NCBI GenBank assembly: GCA_946480715.1
Contig: CAMLKK010000005.1
Span: 62,001 to 126,000 of the forward strand
Reading direction: 5' to 3'
DNA: 64,000 bases
Origin: an uncultured Bacteriovorax sp.
GTDB lineage: Bacteria > Bdellovibrionota > Bacteriovoracia > Bacteriovoracales > Bacteriovoracaceae
Positions 17,566 to 24,685 of the stretch are shown one piece after another. The notes below the pieces were generated by a model. The model had not been told where the DNA came from, did not search any database, and saw nothing but the letters and a program-made list of their open reading frames with translations. The position numbers and the translations under genes were made by a program. How positions within the stretch are numbered: position 1 is the first letter of the stretch; the number at the start of each line of letters is the position of its first letter.

Positions 17566-17796
17566 TTGAATCTTTTTGAAATTTTTCTTTTCATCGCAAA
17601 ATACACACCATTCTGGGCCGTCCCTATAGGACTAACAGGTATCCACTTCGCTTATTTATATTGGCTCAAGGACTACCGAGAAATTGCTTACTTTTGGGGA
17701 GCATTAGTCTTATTTTGTCTTACATCAGTAGTCTTGTATTTCGTCTTTGGTGGACCAGATCAAATAATGCAAACGCTCACACAATACTTTCACTAA
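17566..17796 (+). CDS. Small three-helix membrane protein
   Basis: 76 residues with three hydrophobic segments (FEIFLFIAKYTPFWAVPIGL, FAYLYW/IAYFWGALVLF and CLTSVVLYFVF) and a short polar tail. The only in-frame start near the previous stop is TTG 17566; no strong Shine-Dalgarno sequence is seen. It follows the secreted protein gene by eight bases, suggesting co-transcription. Function unknown. Confidence 0.5.
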   Translation: MNLFEIFLFIAKYTPFWAVPIGLTGIHFAYLYWLKDYREIAYFWGALVLFCLTSVVLYFVFGGPDQIMQTLTQYFH

Positions 17797-17857
17797 CTTG
17801 CCACTTGATCATTTTGATCGGAATTTATTGCCATTTTTCTGTCACTCTGTTGAGAAA

Positions 17858-17887
17858 TTGACACCGAGACATCTTCATTGTTAGCAT
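17858..17887 (+). promoter_or_regulatory. Candidate sigma-70 promoter of the response regulator gene
   Basis: Consensus TTGACA (17858-17863), 18-bp spacer, TAGCAT (17882-17887). This gives a leader of about 58 nt before GTG 17952. Upstream, TTGATC occurs twice in direct repeat (about 17808-17822), a possible binding site. Confidence 0.5.
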
Positions 17888-17951
17888 TTTTACGTGGTCT
17901 ATAGGATTGACCATTTTTATCAGATTTTTAAATCTTCAAGGAAGGATCCTA

Positions 17952-19532
17952 GTGAACGATTTTCAATTTCTTCATACTTCATACGAGACCGATTCATCGA
18001 AGTCGGACAATCAACATCACACTAAATTGCCCGATATCTATCTCGTTGAAGATGATCGTGTTCTTGGAACAACGATCAAAAAATACCTGGAGAAAAAACT
18101 ATCGCTCACTGTTCATTATTATCTCTCTCCAACTGAATGCCTTCTTGAACTTGATAAAAAAATAAAATCTGAAACCGTCGTGAACCAAACTCCATTCTGT
18201 CTAATCACTGATATCAGCTTTGAAGCTGGTGGTTCAGATGGTTTATTGTTAATTGATCTTCTTAAAGAGCGCGGTCATCATTTTGTTTCGATTGTAATGA
18301 CAGGCTTTGCTTCTATTGAAACAGCCATCAACGCAACTAAAAAAGGCGTCTTTCATTATTTAACCAAGCCGTTTGAACTCGAAGTTCTTTCAGACTTGGT
18401 CACAAAAGCATTCACAAAAAAATTAAATGTACCAATGTCGTTTTTTACTGCGACAGATGTTGCTTCTACTAAAATCTCCTCGTCGAATGCTTCAACTGCA
18501 AATACATCGCATTTGTTTCAAAGCCGCTTTAAAATTGAAGCTCCAACTCCAGATGATATTTTCTGCGGAATGGTTGGTCGCTCAAAACAAATGAAGCAAG
18601 TTTTTGAGCGCATTAGAAAAGTTGCCGCAAGTGATTCAACGGTTTTCATCTCTGGTCCATCAGGAACAGGGAAAGAGCTTGTGGCAAATGCTCTTCATAA
18701 TCTCTCGGCCAGGAAAGCTCACAATATGGTTTCTGTGAATTGTGGTGCTATTCCTTCTGAGCTACTTGAAAGTGAATTGTTTGGTCACGAAAAAGGTGCC
18801 TTCACTGGAGCGATTTCTTCACGCAAAGGCCGTTTTGAAATGGCCCACCGTGGATCGATCTTCTTAGATGAAATTGGTGATATGCCTCTTCTTCTCCAAG
18901 TAAAAATTCTTCGCGTGCTTCAAAATCGCGTGATCGAGAGAGTAGGGAGTACTGATACAACTGAGATCGATGTTCGTATCATCACTGCTACTCACCGCAA
19001 TCTTGAAGAAGCTGTTCAAGACGGCAATTTCCGCGAAGACCTTTATTACCGCCTCAATGTTATTCCCATAAAAGTTCCGGCCCTATGTGAAAGAAGAGAA
19101 GATATCCCGCTTATGATCTCTTACTTCCTTTCAAAATTTGTTTCTGCCGATGGCCGCAACAATATTGAATTTGATGATGAAGCACTCGAAATGCTCATCG
19201 GTTACGACTGGCCTGGAAACGTACGTGAACTTGAAAATCTAATTGAAAGATTAGTTATCCTTAAAGGTGGAAACCAAATCAAAGTTTCTGATCTACCAGC
19301 AAAATTCCTAAAACAAGCTCCGGCAAATTTCGATTCATACAAAGAACTCATCACACTTCCAGAAGTGGGTGTTGATCTTAAACAACTTCTTTCCGATATT
19401 GAAGATTCACTCATCAACCAAGCACTCGCAGTTACAGGTGGAAACAAAAACCAGGCTTCGAAGCTTCTCTCGATGAACAGAACGACATTAATCGAGAAGA
19501 TGAAGAAAAAAGGTTTCATCACACTTAATTAG
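17952..19532 (+). CDS. Sigma-54-dependent response regulator (NtrC family)
   Basis: 526 residues from GTG 17952, chosen because AAGGAAGGA ends five bases before it. The receiver domain (about 25-150) has the acidic pair in LVEDDR, phosphoacceptor Asp near 86 (LITDIS), MTGF and the conserved Lys in LTKPFE near 138. The AAA+ domain (about 200-430) has Walker A GPSGTGKE, intact GAFTGA near 283, Walker B GSIFLDE, the arginine-finger region FREDLYYRLNV and WPGNVREL. A Fis-type helix-turn-helix closes it (NKNQASKLLSMNRTTL). It is a complete activator of RpoN promoters. No sensor kinase is adjacent. It could drive the flagellar operon, but that is a guess from proximity. Confidence 0.93.
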   Translation: MNDFQFLHTSYETDSSKSDNQHHTKLPDIYLVEDDRVLGTTIKKYLEKKLSLTVHYYLSPTECLLELDKKIKSETVVNQTPFCLITDISFEAGGSDGLLLIDLLKERGHHFVSIVMTGFASIETAINATKKGVFHYLTKPFELEVLSDLVTKAFTKKLNVPMSFFTATDVASTKISSSNASTANTSHLFQSRFKIEAPTPDDIFCGMVGRSKQMKQVFERIRKVAASDSTVFISGPSGTGKELVANALHNLSARKAHNMVSVNCGAIPSELLESELFGHEKGAFTGAISSRKGRFEMAHRGSIFLDEIGDMPLLLQVKILRVLQNRVIERVGSTDTTEIDVRIITATHRNLEEAVQDGNFREDLYYRLNVIPIKVPALCERREDIPLMISYFLSKFVSADGRNNIEFDDEALEMLIGYDWPGNVRELENLIERLVILKGGNQIKVSDLPAKFLKQAPANFDSYKELITLPEVGVDLKQLLSDIEDSLINQALAVTGGNKNQASKLLSMNRTTLIEKMKKKGFITLN

Positions 19533-19536
19533 TTTG

Positions 19537-20979
19537 ATGGAAAAACTTAAAAGGCGTAAGCTCTTTGCCTTCATCCTTATTGTTGGAACAATCCTCAGAT
19601 TTACTAAGCTTGATTTTCAGTCTTTTTGGTATGAGGAGCTCGTTTCGGTTTATTACACTAACGTAAATGGTCTCGGAGAATTCTTTTCTCGTTATTTGCA
19701 CAATCCAGATTTCAGTCCGCCGCTTTATCATCTCTTCATTTACTTTATTCGCTCACTTTTTGGATCTTCTGACTGGATACTAAGGGCCCCTAGCGCATTT
19801 TTTGGAGTAGGTGTGATTGTCATGACCTATTTTTTAGGTAGACGCTTAATTAGTCAGCAAGGTGCTTTAATGGCATCGGCAATGGCATCAGTTTCCGGCG
19901 CTTTCATCTATTACTCACAAGAAATGCGATATAACACTGCACTCGTTTTTTTTATACTGCTGTATTCATATCTTTTTTTAGATTATCAGCATGAGCGTTC
20001 ATCTATCAGATCAAAGATTGGATTAACTCTAAGTGTATTCATTCTTGTTTATATTCACTACTTGGGACTCTTCTTTGTTCTGCAAATATTAGTTGTCTCC
20101 ACTATGTTGAAACGTACTCTTTGGAAACGAAATGTAATTTTCATGGTCGGAGTTATCATTCTTTTTGCCCCTTGGATGATGGTTTTTATTAAACAGACTT
20201 CTGTGTGGAGCATTCCTAATTTAAATAATACCTCTCCTCATTTATTTACTTACCTCAAGCACATGTTGGAATTTGCTTTCTTTTATCGGCCATATTGGTT
20301 CAGCGATAATATTCAAAATGGTAACGTGTATATTCTCATGTATGCTTCGGCGGGATTTCTGTTCATTAGTATGCTTTTTTGTCTTAGAAAGAACTTTAGA
20401 AAATTGAGATGCAGCTTAGAACAGTTTTATTTGTGGGGACTTTTCATATTCAACGTGAGTCTTTTTTTTATTGCTGATTTACTGGGATCAAAAAAATATT
20501 TCTACGAAAAAAATCTTTTGTTCACGTTGCCGTTTCTCTATTTGGGTGTGGCCTTCATAATAGATCGAGCTTATTCAAGTAAAAAAGAAAAGCATGTATT
20601 CATACTTGGCTGTTCTCTTTTCATGGCCTACCGACCATTTTATGTTCTCGATTACTATGGCAGGGTTTTTAAAACAGAATTTAAAACATCTGCCGAAATT
20701 ATCGCCCGAGACTATAAAACCCTACCAGTATTTGTGATGTGTGGGGACCGTGAATGGTATGATCATTATTTTACTAAAATGAACATTAAAAATGTCACTT
20801 ACATAAAAAACGCAGAAGATCTGCATCGTGAAATGAAAAACAAACAAAGAGCGGTGCTTACTTACGGTCACTGCTTCGTTGATCCCTTAGTGGAATTTGA
20901 GTCTGAAAAATATTTAGTGAAATCACTTTATCAGTCACATTCCCTTAGCTTTGCTGGTCTGTATGAATTTCATCCTTAG
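19537..20979 (+). CDS. GT-C type membrane glycosyltransferase
   Basis: 480 residues from ATG 19537, four bases after the regulator stop; a TTG at 19534 is an alternative. About ten hydrophobic helices alternate with short loops. An acidic EE pair in QSFWYEELVSVYY lies in the first external loop, followed by FSPPLYHLFIYFIRSLFG, typical of the ArnT/PMT/dolichyl-phosphate-sugar transferase superfamily. A C-terminal periplasmic domain of about 110 residues follows. Such enzymes move sugars from polyprenyl carriers to lipids or proteins at the outer face of the inner membrane. Acceptor unknown. Confidence 0.8.
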   Translation: MEKLKRRKLFAFILIVGTILRFTKLDFQSFWYEELVSVYYTNVNGLGEFFSRYLHNPDFSPPLYHLFIYFIRSLFGSSDWILRAPSAFFGVGVIVMTYFLGRRLISQQGALMASAMASVSGAFIYYSQEMRYNTALVFFILLYSYLFLDYQHERSSIRSKIGLTLSVFILVYIHYLGLFFVLQILVVSTMLKRTLWKRNVIFMVGVIILFAPWMMVFIKQTSVWSIPNLNNTSPHLFTYLKHMLEFAFFYRPYWFSDNIQNGNVYILMYASAGFLFISMLFCLRKNFRKLRCSLEQFYLWGLFIFNVSLFFIADLLGSKKYFYEKNLLFTLPFLYLGVAFIIDRAYSSKKEKHVFILGCSLFMAYRPFYVLDYYGRVFKTEFKTSAEIIARDYKTLPVFVMCGDREWYDHYFTKMNIKNVTYIKNAEDLHREMKNKQRAVLTYGHCFVDPLVEFESEKYLVKSLYQSHSLSFAGLYEFHP

Positions 20980-21025
20980 TTTTCATTAATTTAGATTGAG
21001 TTACATATCTGCCTGATTTGCAAAT

Positions 21026-21038
21026 CTCCAAACGGAGG
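21026..21038 (+). promoter_or_regulatory. Hairpin covering the SD of the transposase gene
   Basis: CTCC (21026-21029), AAAC loop, GGAG (21034-21037), where GGAG is the Shine-Dalgarno core of ATG 21044. Pairing would lower translation, a common feature of transposase mRNAs. Confidence 0.35.
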
Positions 21039-21043
21039 TGATT

Positions 21044-21661
21044 ATGCGAAAAATCAGGAAGAACACTCAACTCAGTTTGATTAATCCAAAAGGAGCAGGA
21101 AGACCTGCAAAAAACGACAAGGGAATCCGTCATACTGCTCGTGAACGAATTTCGAAATTAACTGCTCTTCATTTAACGATTAAAGTCCGCGAGAATAAGG
21201 CAGATATCAAAAATAAGCGTCTTTTAAGAGCACTCCATCATGCGATCATGAGAGCGAGGCTTAAAGGTTTAAGGATTATTCATTACACGTTGGAATTTAA
21301 TCATGTTCATTTGTTGGTTGAGGCTTCCAACAATGAAGTTCTTCATAAAGGTATGCAAGCGCTCGGGATTTCTTTTTCGAAGGCGATTAATAAAGTTAAA
21401 TCACTTAAAGGCACAGTCTATAAACACCGCTATCATTTCAGGAAGATTGGTTCGAGAAGAGAGTATAAAATTGTTCTCAATTATATTGTTGGCAATGGAA
21501 TAAAACACAAAAGGACCAAGGCCTTGATTGATCCATACAACTCATGCGTAATTTCGGCGGATATGATAAAAATTGTAGAAAGAAGTGATTATCTGAAAAG
21601 CTTGCGGGCCAAGTTGCAAGTTATCTTGTGCCCGCCGAAATTATTCGCCTTTTTTGATTGA
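21044..21661 (+). CDS. Y1-family transposase, RAYT-like
   Basis: 205 residues from ATG 21044, with GGAGG at 21034-21038; GTG 21038 is inside that site and was rejected. The HUH motif HVHLL (His87, His89) and a downstream Tyr candidate (Tyr148 in LNYIVGNG) mark an IS200/RAYT-type single-strand transposase. The length is typical of RAYTs, which act on short palindromic repeats and are often domesticated single copies. No second ORF, no TnpB and no clear IS200-type ends were seen. Hairpins lie over its SD and inside its 3' end. It converges with mlaD, overlapping by 21 bp. Confidence 0.8.
   Translation: MRKIRKNTQLSLINPKGAGRPAKNDKGIRHTARERISKLTALHLTIKVRENKADIKNKRLLRALHHAIMRARLKGLRIIHYTLEFNHVHLLVEASNNEVLHKGMQALGISFSKAINKVKSLKGTVYKHRYHFRKIGSRREYKIVLNYIVGNGIKHKRTKALIDPYNSCVISADMIKIVERSDYLKSLRAKLQVILCPPKLFAFFD
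21604..21635. repeat. Interrupted palindrome in the 3' end of the transposase gene
   Basis: GCGGGC-CAAG (21604-21613) pairs with CTTG-T-GCCCGC (21625-21635), giving a 10-bp stem with one bulge and an 11-nt loop. It lies just upstream of both convergent stop codons, next to six T on the plus strand (21651-21656). It may be a bidirectional terminator or a REP-like target of the transposase. Confidence 0.5.
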
Positions 21662-22438
21662 TTCGCGAATGAAGTATTTTAAGACTTTGTTACGGTTTGC
21701 TCCGCCTACGAGAGTCTTTAGATCTTCATGGAGAGTTTGATCGTAGATGAGGGCGTGCATTGTTCCCGGGCCTTCTTCAATTCTTTTTGTCATCTTCACG
21801 AATGAATCAGTGCTCGTTTTCATATTGGCCATGGATTGAGAGAAGTTTTTGTCATTTAATGTCGACATAAGTTTGTTCGCGTTTGCTGTGAGATTTTCAA
21901 CGTTATAGAGAACGCGTTCAAGACGATTGTCTGCAACTTGAGACATGATTTTATCCATCTTCGTGAGAATGCTTCCAGCAGCGACCATAAGGTCTTCGCC
22001 TTTTTCAATGATGTGATCGATTTGAGAAGCTTCGTTAGTCGCGAGTATATCGCCCTCGCGAACTGGTTGCGATTCATTTGTTCCGCCAAGAATCTCCAAG
22101 AATTTATCTCCAAGAACACCCTGAGTTTTGAATGCAAGGTAAGAATCTTTTTTGATCCATTCAGTATATTCACTATTCACTGCTAGATTGATGACGAGAG
22201 TATCGAGGTCTTTGAAAGTGATATCTGTAACACTTCCTACTTTAATACCTTTTAACTGGACGGCTGCACCTTCTTTTAAGTTCTGAGCGTTCTTGACCTC
22301 TGTTTTGAGATAAATTCTGCTGGAGAAAAGAGGGTTTTGTTTATCGAGCATAAAAATGGTGACACTCACTACAGCTAGAAGGATCGTAATGAAAATGCCA
22401 GAGATGAGATAATTTTTTTTATCACTTGGTTTAAACAT
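21641..22438 (-). CDS. mlaD: MCE-domain lipid transport protein
   Basis: 265 residues. One N-terminal transmembrane helix (about 10-30) anchors an MCE domain (about 40-125) with the typical LKEGAAVQLKGIKVGSVTDI and TQGVLGDKFLEI stretches. A long helical tail follows. In Mla systems MlaD forms a hexameric ring on the permease and passes phospholipids between the periplasmic carrier and the inner membrane. The tail here is longer than that of E. coli MlaD (183 residues), as in many non-enteric homologues. It starts one base after the mlaF stop. The 3' end converges with the transposase gene. Confidence 0.9.
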   Translation of the reverse strand: MFKPSDKKNYLISGIFITILLAVVSVTIFMLDKQNPLFSSRIYLKTEVKNAQNLKEGAAVQLKGIKVGSVTDITFKDLDTLVINLAVNSEYTEWIKKDSYLAFKTQGVLGDKFLEILGGTNESQPVREGDILATNEASQIDHIIEKGEDLMVAAGSILTKMDKIMSQVADNRLERVLYNVENLTANANKLMSTLNDKNFSQSMANMKTSTDSFVKMTKRIEEGPGTMHALIYDQTLHEDLKTLVGGANRNKVLKYFIRESIKKGE

Positions 22439-22439
22439 G

Positions 22440-23174
22440 TTAGTCGTTCCTTAAACTAAACTTTTTAACAATCGGATCATCTGATTGTTGAAATTTTTCT
22501 GGTGTATCGTTAAAGATAATTTTCCCTTCATGCAAAACGACGATGCGATCGCAAAGTGAAAGAGCAGAGGGGATATCATGAGTTACAAATATTGAAGCAA
22601 GTCCTTTCTCTTTAAGCTTCTGCATGAGCGCAACGACATTTAAAGTGTTCGCTGGATCAAGACCGGCAGTAGGTTCATCGTAGAGGACGATTTCAGGATT
22701 CAGTATCATTGCACGGGCCATTCCCACGCGCTTTTGCATACCACCTGATAAATCAGACGGCATGATTTCTTCTTTTCCTGGAAGATCGATGAGCTTTAAC
22801 ATCTCAGCGACTTTATCCTTGATCTGACTGTAACTAAAACGTGTATGCTCGAATAACGGATATGCAATATTTTCGAAAACGTTAATTGAATCGAATAGAG
22901 CACCACTTTGAAATGAGTAGGAGATTTTTATACGAATGTTTTTCAATTGATTTTCAGTCAATTGATCGTAACGTTCGCCTTTAAATATCAACTGGCCTTG
23001 ATCGATTCTTTCTAATCCAATAATGGATCTAAGAAGAACTGATTTACCTGTGCCGGAGCCACCGAGCAATCCCAAACTCTCACCTTTATGTAGAGTGAGA
23101 TTGATCCCTTTGTGGATTGCATGTTTCCCAAAACTCTTATGAATGTCTTTTAGTTCTAATAAAACCTCTTTCAT
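22440..23174 (-). CDS. mlaF: Mla-type ABC transporter ATPase
   Basis: 244 residues. Walker A GGSGTGKS (38-45), signature LSGGMQKRVGMARA, Walker B ILNPEIVLYDEPTAGLDP, switch His in FVTHD. The LSGGMQKR signature is typical of the MlaF/Ttg2A/TGD3 group. It drives phospholipid movement by the MlaFED complex at the inner membrane. Its start overlaps the mlaE stop by one base, and mlaD follows after one base, so the three subunits are tightly coupled. Confidence 0.95.
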   Translation of the reverse strand: MKEVLLELKDIHKSFGKHAIHKGINLTLHKGESLGLLGGSGTGKSVLLRSIIGLERIDQGQLIFKGERYDQLTENQLKNIRIKISYSFQSGALFDSINVFENIAYPLFEHTRFSYSQIKDKVAEMLKLIDLPGKEEIMPSDLSGGMQKRVGMARAMILNPEIVLYDEPTAGLDPANTLNVVALMQKLKEKGLASIFVTHDIPSALSLCDRIVVLHEGKIIFNDTPEKFQQSDDPIVKKFSLRND

Positions 23175-23953
23175 TACCAGATCACCAAAAAGACTTTACT
23201 GATAAAAAAGTCAGTTATGAGAATGAGGATTGATGCCGTTACTACAACCCAAGTTGTGGAGACACCAACACCTTTAGTTCCATCGCGAGTGTTCAGACCC
23301 TTGTAGCAGGCGAAGATAGTGATGATTCCCGCAAACGCAACAGATTTTACGAGTCCTGACATGTAGTCATTAAATTTTACAGTGGAAAAAACTTTGAAGA
23401 GATAAAAACCAGGAACAATATCAAACTCTGTTCGACAGACAATCATTCCACCGATAATTCCGACACCGAAAGAAAGTGCTGACAACAATGGAAGTGAAAT
23501 AACGAGGGCCCAGAAACGTGGGACAACAAGAACTCGCACAGGTGAAGTTCCGAGTGCGCGAATTGCATCCACTTGCTGTGTAACATTCATAGAACCTATT
23601 TCAGCAGCAATTCCTGAACCCACTCGCCCAGCTACAAGTAGTGATGTGAAGAGAGGAGCCATTTCACGAGCAAGTGAAAGGGAAACGACGGCCGGAACAT
23701 AGAGTGTTCCACCAAATTTAGCAAGACCATAACCAAAGTTCAAAGTCATTACAAGACCCATTGTGAGCCCAATGACAACAGTGATTGATGTTGATCCAAA
23801 ACCTAAAAGATTGATTTGCTCCATTAGTCTTGAAACATAAAAAGGCCCAGTGACTGAACATTTAAGAGTTTCAAAGAATAGCGCAAAAATTTCACCAACA
23901 AAGATGAAGAATTTTTTTACACGTTCAATCTTCTTTTCGACGAATGCGTTCAT
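23174..23953 (-). CDS. mlaE: Mla-type ABC transporter permease
   Basis: 259 residues, about five membrane segments, with the MlaE-family centre VAGRVGSGIAAEIGSMNVTQQVDA (here named by its AGRVGSGIAAEIG core) and ALGTSPVRVLVVPR. It forms the membrane part of MlaFED. The start overlaps the end of the upstream lipoprotein gene by four bases (ATGA). The operon contains E, F and D but no recognisable mlaA, mlaB or mlaC. Confidence 0.94.
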   Translation of the reverse strand: MNAFVEKKIERVKKFFIFVGEIFALFFETLKCSVTGPFYVSRLMEQINLLGFGSTSITVVIGLTMGLVMTLNFGYGLAKFGGTLYVPAVVSLSLAREMAPLFTSLLVAGRVGSGIAAEIGSMNVTQQVDAIRALGTSPVRVLVVPRFWALVISLPLLSALSFGVGIIGGMIVCRTEFDIVPGFYLFKVFSTVKFNDYMSGLVKSVAFAGIITIFACYKGLNTRDGTKGVGVSTTWVVVTASILILITDFFISKVFLVIW

Positions 23954-24450
23954 TTAAGCACTATATGTTGAGAAAAGCTGTTGAAGTCAGCAGTATCTTT
24001 TTCGAGTGTATTTTTGTTAATGGCAATGAGAACGAAATCATAGATGCAGTTGTTTTTCTGAGTAGTGAGGACTTTGAAAAATCTCGTTACACCGTCAACT
24101 TTTCCCGAGGCCGTAACAAGTGCAGCTTCTCTACCTTGATGTTCAGTTGTCGTTCTCTCGATAAATTCTAAACCTTCGATGCCTGCTAACATAGATGATG
24201 TCAGTGTATTGAGTGAATTGAATTCATTTTTTCTACAAGCACTATTGAAGAGGTAATAAGATTTTGTCAGATTATTAAACATTGTGAAGTCGTTTCCTTC
24301 ACTCTTCATCGTTGTCCAAGGAGTGAGAGTCATAGTAGGCAGAGGATTTACGACGGATGTACTTTTTGAATAATTTCCAGTTTCAGGAGTTTGAAAAAAA
24401 GAACATGAAGTAGTCAGCAATAAAACAGTAATCAATCGAATCGCGTTCAT
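23950..24450 (-). CDS. Lipoprotein heading the mla operon
   Basis: 166 residues with a lipoprotein signal (LLLTTSC, lipobox TTSC). The mature part has two further Cys (NSACRKN, KNNCIYD) that could pair. No family was recognised. Translational coupling to mlaE (4-bp overlap) suggests an envelope partner of the lipid transporter, perhaps an outer-membrane or periplasmic component replacing MlaA or MlaC. That role is inference from position only. Confidence 0.7.
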   Translation of the reverse strand: MNAIRLITVLLLTTSCSFFQTPETGNYSKSTSVVNPLPTMTLTPWTTMKSEGNDFTMFNNLTKSYYLFNSACRKNEFNSLNTLTSSMLAGIEGLEFIERTTTEHQGREAALVTASGKVDGVTRFFKVLTTQKNNCIYDFVLIAINKNTLEKDTADFNSFSQHIVLK

Positions 24451-24493
24451 AACACTCTATTTTGGTTGGGTTTATTTATATCCTTATATGTCC

Positions 24494-24522
24494 ATTAGAA
24501 GGTCTGACTAAATTATTGTAAA
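24494..24522 (-). promoter_or_regulatory. Promoter of the mla operon
   Basis: Read on the minus strand: TTTACA (24522-24517), 17-bp spacer, TCTAAT (24499-24494); each hexamer matches consensus at five of six positions. Transcription would start near 24487, about 37 bases before the lipoprotein ATG. Confidence 0.6.
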
Positions 24523-24646
24523 CAGATAAAAAATTTGCCTGTCACAACTTTGACGAGATATTTTTGCCGCTGAGAAAAATTTTCCTTTAAAAATTTACAA
24601 AAACAGGTAAACTTTCAACAAGAGTAGAGCTAGTTCAGGATGAATG

Positions 24647-24661
24647 TGGCCCTCGAATTGA
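24647..24661 (+). promoter_or_regulatory. Candidate sigma-54 promoter of the flagellar operon
   Basis: TGGCCC, five bases, TTGA. Spacing of the GG and G elements is that of a -24/-12 promoter (TGGCAC-N5-TTGC), but the usual -12 C is A. The start would fall near 24673, on the AAAGGA Shine-Dalgarno sequence, giving a very short leader. The rest of the 235-bp gap (24451-24685) holds the divergent mla promoter and AT-rich sequence with nothing else recognised. Confidence 0.3.
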
Positions 24662-24685
24662 CAGTCAAACTTAAAGGACAATTTG

